Assembly: GCF_050003625.1 (NCBI RefSeq)
Contig: NC_134398.1
Coordinates: 105,334,423 to 105,398,422 of the forward strand
DNA: 64,000 nt
Reading direction: 5' to 3'
Source of the DNA: Haematobia irritans
Lineage: Eukaryota > Arthropoda > Insecta > Diptera > Muscidae
The position numbers were made by a program, and so were the translations under genes. Within the stretch, counting starts at the first letter, position 1; every line of letters starts with the position of its first letter. The notes under the pieces were generated by a model. It was not told where the DNA came from. It saw only the letters and a program-made list of their open reading frames with translations, and made no database searches. Below are positions 10,071 through 20,735 of this stretch, piece after piece.

Positions 10071-11790
10071 AAATGGAACGCAAAAGATGCGAATGGTTAT
10101 TGATTATAAAAAATTGAATGAGCAGACAATTTCCGATAAATACCCAATACCCGACTGTAATGTAATATTGTCCAATTTGGGGACAGCAAAGTATTTTTCC
10201 ACGATAGATTTAGAATCTGGATTTCATCAGATTCTTATGAAAGAACAAGACATAGAAAAAAGAGCATTTTCCGTTAATAACGGAAAATATGAATTTATTA
10301 GATTACCCTTTGGGCTAAAAAATAGTCCAAGCATTTTTCAACGCGCTATGGATGATATCCTTCGCGAATTTATAGGAAAAACTTGTCACGTTTATATAGA
10401 CGATATAATCGTCTACTCGTCCACTATAAAAGATCATTCTGAACATTTGAATTTAATAATAAATAAACTAAAAGAGTCCAATATGAAAATATCTTTAGAA
10501 AAATCTAAATTCTATGAAAAGGAAGTAGAATTCCTGGGTTACGTTGTTGCTCAAAACGTAATTAAAACTGATCCAAAGAAAATAGTAACGATTAATGAAT
10601 ATCCATTGCCTAAAACTCTAAGACAACTCCGAAGTTTTCTCGGCATGATCGGATATTATAGAAAATTTATTAAAAACTACGCGGACATAGCAAAACCGTT
10701 AACTAGATACTTGTCTGGGGAAAATGGTAAAGTATCTCAACATCTTTCGAAAAAAATTGAAATAAAAATTGATGAAGAAGGTATCTTAACATTTGAGAAA
10801 TTAAAGAAAGTGCTTTTAGAACAAGTAGAATTAGTACAGCCTGATTTCAACAAAAAATTCGTATTAACTACTGATGCCTCTAATGACGCAATAGGAGCTG
10901 TGCTTAGTCAAGAGGGCAAACCCATCACTTTCAGTTCCAAAACATTAAACTCGACAGAAAAGAACTACGCAACAAACGAGAAAGAACTCTATGCCATAGT
11001 TTGGGCTTTAAAAAATTTAAGGAACTATTTATACGGTAGCTCAAATATAGAAATCCATACAGATCACCAACCACTAACATTCGCTATTTCCACACGTAAT
11101 CCTAATGCAAAAATTAAAAGATGGCGTTCTTTTATTGAGGAGTTTTCTCCCAAAATGATTTATAAACCAGGGGTCAGTAATGTTGTCGCAGATGCTCTTT
11201 CTCGACAGTATTTAAATAATATATCTGATGAAGATTCTTTGCGTGAAACCCAACATTCCACAGAAAGTAGTGATGATTTTCATATTACAGAAATTGCAAA
11301 ACCTCTAAACGAGTTTAAACAACAGATTCTTTTAAGTAAATCTAATTTTTCATTGCACCAAACAATAGCGAACTTTGAAAGGACTAGACATATAATCGAA
11401 TATGACACCAGGGAAAATTTAAAATCCATCCTTATTGAATTTCTTAGGCCAAATTTAGTAACTGCGATCCATTGCACTCAAGAGGATCTTTATGATTTTA
11501 AAGAGACGGTAAAAGGAGTTTTTACAAATAAATTTGTTTACACGCGTATTTTTCCAATAGACGTAACAAATGTTGATGACCAACAAAGTATAATACAGGG
11601 CACACATTCTCGAGCTCATCGAAGCTGTAGAGAAAATCATACACAGATTTATAAACAATACTATTGGCCAAAAATGCCAAAAGACTTTAAAGAATACATC
11701 AGACATTGTACTATATGCAACAGGCATAAATATAACAGACATCCTCAAAAAGAGAGGCTCCGATTCCCAACAAGGAGGGGGAGTATCTAA
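10045..11790 (+). pseudogene. pol part 2: reverse transcriptase, RNase H, integrase zinc domain
   Basis: RT motifs: FSTIDLESGFHQI (about residue 51), LPFGLKNSPSIFQR (about 87) and the catalytic YIDD at about 117-120. The RNase H domain follows with TTDASNDAIGAVLSQ (about 275), EKELYAIVWAL and TDHQPLTF. Near residues 520-565 an HHCC integrase finger ends in HCTICNRHKYNRH. The frame is lost at about 11760-11790, before the integrase core. RT copies genomic RNA into DNA in cytoplasmic particles. The first codon is TTG and marks only the reading-frame entry. Confidence 0.9.
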
Positions 11791-12463
11791 ATATAGACAT
11801 TTTCTATGCAGAAGGTTTGAAAGAAAGAAGAAATTTATAACTTGCATAGACTCTTATTCAAAATTTTTAGTTATAAAAGACATAGAAGATAAAACTAATT
11901 TAGGTGAAAAAATTTTAGATGTTTTACAATCCTTCCCAAATGGAAGAAAAATTACATTAGATAACGAACCAGGCTTTTGCACTGCACAATTTAAATCTCT
12001 TATGCAAAGATTAGGAATTGAACTATATTTTTGTACCTCACGTCATAGCACAACGAATGGCCAAATCGAAAGAGTCCATTCTACCCTAACAGAGACAGCA
12101 AGGTGTATTAAAGACGAATTTCATTTAGTAGACGATAGAGAAACCTTTTATAGAGCGGCCCAACAATATAATCAGACAATACATTCCGCGACACAAAGTA
12201 AACCAATAGATATATTTTTTAGCAAAGTACAGCATAATTTAGTAGGAACTCTTAAGAAGGCGCAGGAGAAAATGCTATTAAAGAATACGTCAAATCAAGT
12301 AAAAACTTATGAAGAAGGCGACATAGTTTACGAGAAAATCATTGGACAAAGAAATAAATTATTACCACGTTTCAGGAAACAAAAAGTTAAGGAAGACTTA
12401 GGAAATAAGATTAGAATTAATTTTCGTAATAGGATAATCCACAAAGATATTATCAAAACCTAA
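11791..12463 (+). pseudogene. pol part 3: integrase catalytic core and C-terminus
   Basis: After another break near 11828, the core is open to 12463. Its catalytic acids are visible as CIDSYSKF (near 11846), LDNEPGF (near 11960) and NGQIERVHSTL (near 12058). The tail has the basic GPY/F-like region around KIIGQRNKLLPRFRKQKVKE. The in-frame ATG at 12002 is internal and not a gene start. Integrase would join the cDNA to TATA-type targets. Confidence 0.85.
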
Positions 12464-12478
12464 TTAGATATTTGAAAT

Positions 12479-12493
12479 ATTTTTTTTTTTCAG
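12479..12493 (+). promoter_or_regulatory. Candidate env splice acceptor
   Basis: A pyrimidine run of twelve T ending CAG sits three bases before the env ATG at 12497. Errantivirus env is expressed from a spliced subgenomic RNA, so this is the expected place for the acceptor. Confidence 0.7.
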
Positions 12494-12496
12494 AAT

Positions 12497-13965
12497 ATGA
12501 TTCCTTTAATATTGTTTTTAACATTGTTCACAATTTGCGGAACTGAAGTCCAAATATTGGACTATACAAATTCTCAATTAATAACAATTCATTTAGGCCA
12601 AGCGAGGATACAGAATGGAAATTTTAAGCTTATTCATATTATTGAATTAAATGACTATGAACGAACCATTGACAACTTGGAAAGAGACATTGACGAAAAA
12701 GTACTCCGAAATAGAACAATACTTCCGTACTTACGACATGAGATCTATCAATTAAAAACTCAAATAAGAAAAATGAGACCAAGAGTCAAACGATCAATTA
12801 ATTTATTGGGATCAGCTTGGAAATGGATAGCAGTCTCACCAGACCACGACGACCATGACATTGTAGTAAACAAAATTAACGGACTGTTAAGAAATAATGA
12901 ACGACAGAGACTAATCAACGAAAACACAATAGAAAGGATTAACAAACTGACTAGTACAACCAATACAATTATTAAAACAATTCAATCATTCGAAGAAGTT
13001 CAAAGGACATTAGAATATAGAGTACGCTCTGCAATGGGCTAAAGCAGGTGTAGTAAATTCGTTCTTATTATCAGAAAAAGAAATTGACGAATCTAAAGAG
13101 TTTCTGGATCATGAGGAATTTCCATGTAATAATTTGGAAGAAGCTTTAGGATTTGCAAATATTAAAATAGCAACTGACCATTCGTCACTAATTTATATTG
13201 TTAGCTTGCCATCAATCGAACGAACGAATTGTGAAAAGTTATTAATTAAACCAGTATACCAAGACAAAATAATGATAAAAATTAATAAAGAAAATATAAT
13301 TAAATGTGAAAATAGATTTTTTGAAATTATGAATGAATGTAATCAATTTAATAAATTAACAATATGCAATACTGAACATTTAACTGATATAAGTAACACT
13401 AATTGTATACCTTCACTTTTGAAAAGCAAGAATCATAATTGCACGTTCATAAATAATCAACATGTCATTAAAATACAAGAATTACATCCGGGAATTATAT
13501 TTTTGAACAAATTTAACGGTATCGTCGAAGTATCAGAAAATAAGACGTACGAATTATCGGGATCGTACCTAATTCAATTCCACAATGAATCAATAAAAAT
13601 AGAGAATCGAACATTCATTTCAAGAAAAATTTCGACTTTGAAACCCCTTCCGGCTTTGCTACAAATAACAACAAATAAATCATTAATTAAGAAGTCCTAT
13701 CGTTAGAAATGATGAAAAATTTGCACAATAATAATATTGATTCAATAAATTCCAATCAACTAAAGGAAAATTAATGTTTTATAGTAATATCGGATTATTT
13801 GTTATACTAGCGTTTGCAGTTTGCTTACTTTTTCGCAAACATAAAAACAATTCGGTTATTAACGTAATTAAAATAGTCAATGAAGAAACTATACCAAACG
13901 CTTCATCTTCTTTACCGGAAACTACGAGAAAATTCTGTAGTGCTAATGATCTCCCAACTTTTTAA
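12497..13965 (+). pseudogene. env-like gene of the errantivirus, in three broken pieces
   Basis: Piece 1 (12497-13042) begins with a hydrophobic signal peptide (MIPLILFLTLFTICG). It has a furin-type RVKR site at residues 96-99, followed by the hydrophobic stretch typical of errantivirus fusion peptides. Piece 2 (about 13043-13706) is the ectodomain, with cysteines and several N-X-S/T sites. Piece 3 (13774-13965) holds a membrane anchor (IGLFVILAFAVCLLF) and a short cytoplasmic tail. Breaks lie near 13040, 13706 and 13773, so no full protein is encoded as it stands. Env would let such elements pass between cells. The domain order is clear; activity is not supported. Confidence 0.85.
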
Positions 13966-13987
13966 CAATTGGGACGATTGATTTTAC

Positions 13988-13996
13988 GAGGGGAGG
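13988..13996 (+). other. Polypurine tract
   Basis: GAGGGGAGG lies directly before the 3' LTR and would prime plus-strand DNA synthesis. Confidence 0.8.
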
Positions 13997-14371
13997 AGTT
14001 AAGATACAGGATCGAATATCTTCAAATATTTTTGTATATTTTTTATTTGTCATTTTTTGCTTCTTTGCATTCTTTGCCACACGCGCGACCCGTATTGTGG
14101 AATTGAAAAACAAAAGTTTCATATTACACTATTCTGCAGACACTAAGTCAGCAGTAGAAAATATTAATTTAACATATTTAGATTTGTCAGCAGTTATGCT
14201 TGCTTTTTAAAAAAGATAGCTTTAAGTTATACTAGGCAGTTGCAAGTTGCCAATGGGCAGAGACACTGGTTGTAAGTTGCCAATGGGCAGAGACAGTAGT
14301 TGTGAGAAAAATAAAATGAAAATAAAGAATATATTTTTTTTTTAACGAAAAGGAAACCAAATGTATTAACT
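13997..14371 (+). repeat. 3' LTR of the errantivirus
   Basis: About 375 bp. It differs from the 5' LTR by lack of the AAT-run expansion, two extra T in a T run near 14340, and one A/G change near 14352, by eye. It is followed by TATA and then the interrupted repeat P. Confidence 0.92.
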
Positions 14372-14622
14372 TATATGCATCGCTCGATTTTTCCAAAATT
14401 GGCCATAGTACTCTTATTTATTAACCAATGTTATTCAAATTTCAAATTTTGATGTACTAGCCGATCGCATTTATATGTACTTGTAGCCCTTACATAAGAA
14501 TATTGCTCGATTTTTACAAATTTGGATTTATTACCCATACAAATTGAACGATTTTCTCTTTTTTAATAATGGGCTCAATATTAGTGGAATACTAACTCCG
14601 TAGGTGCAATATTAACTACAGC
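14372..14622 (+). repeat. Repeat P, continuation after the nested insertions
   Basis: TATGCATCGCTCGATTTTTCC and TTATTTATTAACC continue the array interrupted at 6013. It decays into diverged sequence without genes. Confidence 0.65.
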
Positions 14623-15313
14623 CAGTGTTACTAGAAGTAGGGGAAATTCCCTACATGTGGGGTTTTTCTAATATTTAGCGTCTTGTAGGGCCACAATGTA
14701 GGGACATTTTCACTCAACACAATTTGTAATAATTTTTACATTTTGGTGGCTCTAGAGGAGGAAATTAGAAGCTGGCAACGCTAGATCTTTAACAATGTGT
14801 GGTAACAACAGTTACCACTCGTGCCAAAAAAAATTTGAAGATTACCACAAATCTACCAAACAAATATTTCTATAGAAATTTTTGTCAAAACTTTATTCCT
14901 GTAGAAAATTTTGTCAACATTTTATTTCTATAGAAAATTTGTGAAAATTGTATTTCTATAGATTTTTTTTTTCAAAATATTACTTCTATAACAAATTTTC
15001 TCACAAAAATTTGTTTATAGAAACTTTTTCCAAAATTTTATTTTTATAGAGATTTAACAAAAACAATTACTATTTTGGGTAGAATTCTACCAACTGTGGC
15101 AACCGTGGTGGTAATACAAATTTATATTCTAAGTTATATATGTTGCATATTCATGTTTTAAGCTAATAAAGTACTTAGAACCATTTTTGTTTTGTACATT
15201 TTTTTAAATTTAACGAAAAATATTGTAGGGAAAATTGTTTGGGAATGTATGGGAAAGCAGGGAACTTTTTTTGTCCTTGTAGGGTAAACCGCACATTATC
15301 CCTGACAACACTG
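14623..15313. mobile_element. hAT-like MITE (CAGTGTT...AACACTG)
   Basis: Ends are CAGTGTTACTAG and GACAACACTG, with CCCTACA-type subterminal motifs on both sides (TTCCCTACATG; TTGTAGGGTAAACC). No convincing 8-bp target duplication is visible, so the boundary is tentative. A second repeat is nested inside (14795-15108). Confidence 0.45.
14795..15108. repeat. MITE with internal TTTCTATAGAAA tandem units
   Basis: Five or so degenerate units of about 35 bp built on TTTATTTCTATAGAAAATTT (14868-15060). They are flanked by GTGGTAAC...GTTACCAC on the left and GGTAGAATTCTACC...GTGGTGGTAA on the right. It is non-coding. Confidence 0.55.
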
Positions 15314-15494
15314 ACTATGAACTACAGTCAGATTGATACAAAGCACCCATAAACATGTACCCCTTAATTTTCTTAAATATGCAACTGCGGTTTATCTCCC
15401 ATAGCTAGATCAATGTTACCCCACAAATGTATGTTTACTAATTCAATTTGGTTTAGGGTGGAATACTACGTAAGTGTGGAATACTACATCAAAA

Positions 15495-15797
15495 ATCGTG
15501 CCCTTACAAAATGGAGTCGCTAAACGGATTAACCGGGCGATCATAGAGAGAGTAAGATGCATGCTAATAGATAGTGGCCTTGATCAACGTTTTTGGGCAG
15601 AAGCTGCTTCTACCGCTTCGTGCTTGATAAATAGAGTACCACGTCTAGGAACCAAGAAATGCCCAGAAGAAATAGGGTCTGGCCGAAAACCAAATTTGAA
15701 ACATCTGAAAATGTTCGGATGTGCTGCTTTAGTGCATGTGCCGAAACAACACAGATCTAAGCTAGATCTGAAGTCATCGGAGTGTATAATGGTTGCA
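15495..15797 (+). pseudogene. Ty1/copia integrase fragment
   Basis: The translation LQNGVAKRINRAIIERVRCM, then FWAEAASTASCLINRVP and LKHLKMFGCAALVHVPKQ, is the conserved end of the copia integrase core and its linker; the Glu of NGxxER is replaced by Lys. The match stops at a family T L terminus at 15798. No start codon and no LTR are nearby. It could belong to the same element as the copia RT pieces at 33579 and 43609. Confidence 0.85.
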
Positions 15798-16407
15798 CCC
15801 TCAAAAAAAAAGAATCGCTTCTCTAACTGAACAAATAGAGTCTAACTAGCTGGTGGGGGAATGACTCCAACACACAGTGGATCGTGATGATGGGTTGGAG
15901 GGAGTGGACCACTAATACTGACTGGTTGAAGTTGTTGTTGTTGTGGACTGTATTTATAGGTACAGAGATAATATAATCCCATAAGAGAAAACGAGGCTGT
16001 AAAGACAAAAACCCAAGTTACTTGTGGGATGAGATCTCTCAGGGAATGAGATTAACCCACACAAGTATAGTAACCCAGAGAAGAGGTAAAGATACAATAA
16101 GAACACCAAGCAGAATTAGTTCACTGTTGACTTTATTGATGGTTATGTTTCTCACCAAGACGATGTTGCTTCCTTGACGGGGTTTTAAAAAGTGAACAAT
16201 TTAAAATGAAAAGACTTTCCAGGAAAAAATATCTATCTTTTTAGTACAAAAACTTTCCTTTTACATGACATTCGTTTTTCAAAGAGTAACATTCAAACTA
16301 TAAAATTCATTTCTTAATTACTTCTAAACTGTAACGGTTAGCGTATAATTCAAATTCAAATTCATGTTCATTCATAACAAAGTAATAAGTATAAATCCAT
16401 AGATTTA
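15798..16407. other. Family T terminus followed by unassigned sequence
   Basis: The first 33 bp are the L end of family T (CACCCTCAAAAAAAAAG...CGCTTCT). From 15840 to 16400 I see no gene; the segment is less AT-rich and contains a TTG triplet run near 15932. It could be host intergenic DNA or an LTR fragment of the copia element. Confidence 0.4.
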
Positions 16408-16671
16408 TGTTCCAAACATATTTTGCAGGAAGCACATATATTATTGGATACTGCCGAAACATTAATATGTTTGTTTTATGTGAACATATTATATGTTTAG
16501 AAGCGTTTGAACCCAAAAATATTATATGATTGGAAGAATTTTCTCCAAAGAAGATTGTGCTCATTCCCTAACATAATTTTCACTTCCACGATTTTTTTTA
16601 AGTTCTTGGTACGTTTTTCTGTAATACAAATAATGTTGAAGATATTATTCAATTTTATAAATTTTACCTTT

Positions 16672-16742
16672 CGCCTGGATGGAGAATCGAACCGAGGACC
16701 ATACAGTTTGTAAGCTAACACACTATCCACTGGGCTACGTAG
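16672..16742 (-). other. tRNA-like head 2 of family T copy 1
   Basis: On the minus strand, TAGCCCAGTGG fits an A box and GGTTCGATTCT a B box, separated as in a tRNA. A D-arm, an anticodon-arm-like segment and a T-arm can be drawn. The acceptor stem is poor. It is probably a tRNA-derived RNA polymerase III promoter, not a working tRNA. Confidence 0.6.
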
Positions 16743-16857
16743 GTGTTATAGTCACCAGTAGAAAATTATCGTTATACGTTACATTTATATAGCATAGTTT
16801 GCAGCGCCCACGAGCCCATGCAAACATAATATTATTTAACAGAAACATACATTTTTT

Positions 16858-16930
16858 GGCCACGTGGAGCAGTGGTTAGCATGTCTGCCTTGCATGCAAA
16901 GGGTCGTGGGTTCAATCCCTGCTCCGACCG
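16858..16930 (+). other. tRNA-like head 1 of family T copy 1
   Basis: TGGAGCAGTGG (A box) and GGTTCAATCCC (B box) with a CCTTGCATGCAAAGG arm between them. It points away from head 2, 115 bp distant. CCA is not encoded. Confidence 0.6.
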
Positions 16931-17745
16931 TACCAATTTTTTTCAATTTACACATTTTTATTTATACTATATTAAATTTTTCTAATGAAACTTCGAAATG
17001 TGGGTTATTAAAGATATACAGTCAGAGAAGGACAGTGCTTGATATAAACGAAATGGACTGAGCTTTTGGATAAAATATTATTTTTTTATTACAAAAATAT
17101 CAATTTTGTAACAAAAAACTGTTTTTGGTATGAAAGTTTGAAATTTTGAAAGGAATTCAAAAACTCTAACAAAAGAAGAACACGTTGAGTCGAGTATAAA
17201 CTTACATAAATAATTTTATACACATACATTTATTTAGGCGTGAACAGTTTTTAATGCATTTAAATGCATTTACAACTTATCGTTTTTTGTACTTAATTTC
17301 ATTTTTACTTTTAAGGCCGGTATTAAGTTGGCATTATCGCTCTAAAATTACCCTGTTTTGCCTTTTACCTTTCTTTAATAATTCATTTTAAAGAAAATAA
17401 ACGAAACTCGAACTTAATGCTCTCTTTTATATTTGAACGTGTCCGTCAACTCCTCCTGGACTACTTATTAATAAAGAGAAACTAAACTTTGTTTTTATAC
17501 ATTTTACTGTTTAATTTTTAACTATTTCCTCCTTTTCATTTTACTGTCCCAACTCTAAAAAGAGTATAGTGCCCTTTCGTTATTTTTATGAATATCCCTT
17601 TGTATTTTTTGTATATTTTCCACCGTTTTTTAATTTCCTTTGTCTGAATATTTTGACTTACTCCTCGTACGTTCCGATTTCTTTTAATGAACCAAGAAAA
17701 AAATTGTGCCCATAATGCTAAAATGATAAGCAATGAAGAAATTTA

Positions 17746-17919
17746 AAAAGCGAAAAAAAAAATGTTTTCAACCAATTTCACTTTTTGTTTCATCCATATT
17801 TTTTATTACACTATTATTTTCCTATTATCTAATTTTTTACAATTTGAAAACCTTTTTCGCTCCGACCAGGGGTTGAACCTGGGTTTGTTGGCACCATAAC
17901 AAAACGCCTTAGCACACTC
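17746..17919. repeat. Family S repeat, left part (split by a LINE)
   Basis: Shares the order CACTTTTTGTTT, TTTTTTATTACACTATTAT, then a minus-strand tRNA-like segment with B box GGTTCAACCCC, with the intact copy at 51890. It is cut after AGCACACTC (17911-17919) and continues at 33006. Confidence 0.7.
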
Positions 17920-18024
17920 CTATTCAACCGTCGAACGGAACGGACGTGTTTTTTCAATAGCGGATAAACTCATAGTAATAGGTACCTACTACGAATTTCA
18001 AGTGTGGTGGGATATTAAGCCACC

Positions 18025-18510
18025 ATGCAGCGAAATTCCAAGTCATCCACTGGGTTGCTAACTTCAGGGCCCAGTGGACGGGTATCGACTGGAGTTATAA
18101 ATCTGGGCAATGACCAAGAGTTAGGCCCAATTAGTCGACCTGTAGACGGGTCGACAGGTGGCGACACACTGACAAGTCGAACTTTTTCTAAGGTAACGAC
18201 ATCAAAAGGAGGTAATCCCTCACGAAAGAGATTCAAGGAACGCAGAAATGCTTTGTTTATCCTAAAGAAGTTAGGATCAGTCGACCCAAGCACGTTGTCG
18301 GCTAAACAAAGCGATTCCTTAAAATGGGCTCAAGGAATTCTTGAGGCTGGAAAAAGGGAACGATCACCGGATGAGCTGCCATCCTCCAAAAGGGATCAAC
18401 GATCGTTTGCCTCAGTTGCTAAAGACAGCCTTGTGATGGCTATCATAAATAAAGGAGCATTGGACGGTATGGTTCCAAAGCAAAAATGGGGGGAAATTGA
18501 GAATGCTTTG
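18025..18510 (+). pseudogene. LINE ORF1, N-terminal part
   Basis: ATG in a CCACCATGC context. About 160 residues: a Ser/Thr/Gly-rich leader, then a basic stretch (NPSRKRFKERRNALFILKK), KREREPSPDEL-like KRERSPDELPSSKRDQRSF, and ASVAKDSLVMAIINKGALDG. The frame is cut by the BEL LTR after GEIENAL. ORF1 proteins of such LINEs coat the RNA and bring it to the target. Some 101 bp of 5' UTR precede the start. Confidence 0.85.
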
Positions 18511-19130
18511 TGTAGAATATACTTAGCTGTGTATATTATGCCTATTGGCGAGATTTAATGGTGAACTAAGGTTCGTCAAGACACCGAATGTTTTGCAATA
18601 ACAAGAAACTTAGGTTCATGCAAAACACCAGTGCTTGGTTGTTGAGTGGAACTTAGGTTCCAAAAAGATCAAATAAATTAAAGTTGGAAACTCTAGCAAA
18701 TACCCCAATTTGCTCCGACGAAATATTCCCGGCAACCCAAATTAAAACCAGGTGGTATTTCGTGTCACTTACATTTATTATGTTTGAGATACGGGAGAGA
18801 TTCCTACGGGAAACGAGAGGCAACGATGTGATCAAGTTGACAGTCAAGCGGCAAGAAGCAGGAGATTTCCTGTTTTACATGATAGGAACCCTCTTATAAA
18901 TTAAAAGCGGATAAAAAAGATAAAGGGAGTTGCCAATCGTCATTACAAAAATCTTAATTCAGTGTTGTATTGTTCTTAATTCATTGCTTTATAAACTGGA
19001 AGTGATTTTTATAAAACTATACAATTCAATTCAATACTTTTCAATTCAATAAGTTTCAATTCATTACAATTCAATCCATTTCAATGCAATACAATTCAAT
19101 AAATTCATGAAGACCAAACTGCGTTCAACA
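18511..19130 (-). repeat. 3' LTR of the BEL/Pao element
   Basis: On the minus strand it starts TGTTGAACGC and ends ATATTCTACA (620 bp, TG...CA). A long series of AATTCAAT-type repeats lies near 19023-19105. It directly joins LINE ORF1 at 18510/18511. Confidence 0.8.
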
Positions 19131-19143
19131 TCCTCCCCCGCCT
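19131..19143 (-). other. Polypurine tract of the BEL/Pao element
   Basis: GGCGGGGGAGGA on the minus strand, directly before the LTR start TGTTG. Confidence 0.75.
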
Positions 19144-19167
19144 TGCCGAAATAAAGGGCAAGATTCA

Positions 19168-19773
19168 TCACACAATAGCTTGAGTGAGACGCTGTAAAGT
19201 TTTGAGAGCGATGTGCACCATGTCTAATTGATGAGAATTTCGTGCACTGCGAGATAAGACTCGTCCGTCAGTACGATGGTTACGATGTGAAGGTCGATGG
19301 TTAGCATAACGTCGTGAGTTCTCTGTAATCGTTGGCCGCTGGACTATTCGCCGATGCTCGTTGTTCTGTTTTCGTGCTGGGGAACGTTGTCTTCTGGTAA
19401 ATGAAATATCATGATGGGTGACGCCTCGGACGGAAGTTGTTCTTTCCAGAAGATGTGACACATCAGAAGGAACACGACCCATTTCCATTTGGTCTAAAGT
19501 TAGCCGTTCCACGGGGTGAAGGTGAAGAAGGGTATGATGTTCTCCGCCACATTTTTTACACGCTGATTCGGAAGGGCACTCGTAAGATTTGTGTGATCTG
19601 GCAAGGCAATTCATGCAGTAGCCGTACCGTCTCGCTTCACGACGTCTTTCACCAATGTCCATATCCAAAAACCGTCTACAAAACCTTAAAGAGTGGAATC
19701 GTTCGCAAATTCGGCATTGGTGAATTTTTGGGTTTCTAGGAGCCCTATGAAATAAAACAAGAGAAAACCCCAA
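19168..19773 (-). CDS. BEL/Pao third ORF with three zinc-knuckle-like motifs
   Basis: About 200 residues, open without interruption and placed after pol, where env would be. Cys/His motifs: CRICERFHSLRFC (about residue 21), CMNCLARSHKSYEC (about 53) and CKKCGGEHHTLLH (about 71). A basic Arg/Asn/Ser-rich C-terminus follows. This arrangement resembles the nucleic-acid-binding C-terminal region of Pao-type Gag proteins. The first codon is TTG; there is no suitable ATG. A polypyrimidine run ending TTTCATAG (minus strand, AG at 19746-19745) points to translation from a spliced RNA, with the exon starting at 19744. Alternatively it is displaced gag sequence. Confidence 0.65.
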   Translation of the reverse strand: MGFSLVLFHRAPRNPKIHQCRICERFHSLRFCRRFLDMDIGERRREARRYGYCMNCLARSHKSYECPSESACKKCGGEHHTLLHLHPVERLTLDQMEMGRVPSDVSHLLERTTSVRGVTHHDISFTRRQRSPARKQNNEHRRIVQRPTITENSRRYANHRPSHRNHRTDGRVLSRSARNSHQLDMVHIALKTLQRLTQAIV

Positions 19774-19790
19774 AAAAAAAAAAACAATGC
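19745..19790 (-). promoter_or_regulatory. Candidate splice acceptor for the third BEL ORF
   Basis: On the minus strand, a run of T, then GGGGTTTTCTCTTGTTTTATTTCATAG split over these positions, gives a strong pyrimidine tract and AG. Its position just before the zinc-knuckle frame, which lacks an ATG, makes splicing plausible. Confidence 0.5.
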
Positions 19791-19889
19791 AGATTAGAAT
19801 TTATTATTATTATTTTTCAATCACCCTGTGGTCCAGCTTGACTTGAGGATGAGAAATAGTTGTGGTGAGATTCATGAGAAAAAAAGTGG

Positions 19890-20735
19890 TTATAATTGAG
19901 TGGAGGTGGAGTTTGAGATGAATTGCAGAGGAACTAGTCGTGTTATGTCCCGGGTAGTAATTCCGCTAGAGGTTTTAATTTCTGCTACTCTTACGTATCC
20001 ATCTCGTCCTGGAAAAGTTTTTGTGATCCGCCCGAGCTTCCATTCACAAGGCGGAAGTTGATCGTCTCTAATAACAACCATCTGGTCAACTTTGAGATTC
20101 TCACAAGGCGCGGGCCATTTGTATCTTCTCTGAAGCTCCTTAAGATATTCATCTTTCCATCGTCTTGCGAATTTATGTTGTAAAGACTTTAGTTTTTCCC
20201 ATCTGTCATTTAACTGTAAATTGTCAGAAACAATTTCGGGCGTAGCTACCAGTGGAGCTCCTCGTAGCAAATGACCTGGCGTTAAGGCATTCAATTCTAA
20301 AGGATCATCAGTCATTGGAGATAGTGGCCGGGAGTTCAAAACGGCTTCAATTCGAGTTAGGAGAGTTGTCAATTCTTCAAACGTATACTTAGTATTTTGA
20401 GCAATCTTTTTAAAGTGGATTTTGAATGATTTAACGCCGGCTTCCCATAATCCTCCGATATGCGGTGCATTAGGTGGGATAAATTCCCATCGGAAATTTT
20501 GAAAAGCATATCTCTTTGATATATCATCAGCAACTTCCTTATGAAATTGTTGAAATTCATATTGTAGCCTTCTCTCAGCACCAATAAAGTTCGTACCGTT
20601 GTCGGACATAATTTTGTTGGGAAGACCCCTTCGGCTTACGAACCTAGTAAATGCTGCTAAAAAGGAGTCTGCAGAAAGGCTTGAGCAAAGTTCGAGATGA
20701 ATGGCTCTCGTGCTGAAACATACAAATACGCACAC
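19890..20735 (-). pseudogene. BEL/Pao pol: integrase core and C-terminal domain
   Basis: About 281 residues. STRAIHLEL marks the start of the core. The catalytic Asp is in MSDNGTNF and the Glu in GGLWEAGVKS. The C-terminus carries LTPGHLLRG, WKDEYLKELQRR, VVIRDDQLPPCEWKLGRI and GRDGYVRVAEIKT, the chromodomain-like DUF5641 found at the end of Pao integrases. It is separated from the upstream pol by a frameshift near 20735-20790. Confidence 0.9.

Larger units (their letters stand above)
6952..14371 (+). mobile_element. Errantivirus-type LTR retrotransposon (gag, pol, env)
   Basis: LTRs begin AGTTAAGAT and end TATTAACT. The element is flanked by TATA (6948-6951 and 14372-14375), a target choice known for 17.6/297-type errantiviruses. 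Order: 5' LTR, proline-tRNA primer site, leader, gag, pol in the -1 frame, env-like gene, polypurine tract, 3' LTR. LTRs are almost identical apart from an AAT-run expansion in the 5' copy, so insertion looks recent. Even so, gag, pol and env carry about eight frame breaks. It is therefore either defective or affected by homopolymer errors in the assembly. Confidence 0.92.
16408..17745 (+). mobile_element. Family T copy 1, with both tRNA-like heads and an empty MITE site
   Basis: Same block order as 61448-63073: TTCCAAACATA repeats, a CACTTCCACGA block, head 2 (minus), spacer with TTTGCAGCGCCCACGAGCC, head 1 (plus), GACAGTGCTTGATATAAACG, AAGGCCGGTATTAAG, and CTCTAAAAAGAGTATAGTGCC. The last motif at about 17561-17581 is the unoccupied version of the MITE-C site. 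It has no coding capacity. Confidence 0.6.

Noticed and set aside
14623..15313. Definite hAT element
   Set aside because: The ends look right but the flanking eight bases do not match, so it is kept only as a low-confidence MITE.
16858..16930. A functional tRNA gene
   Set aside because: A and B boxes are good, but the acceptor stem does not pair, the anticodon arm varies among copies, and the unit is part of a mobile repeat.
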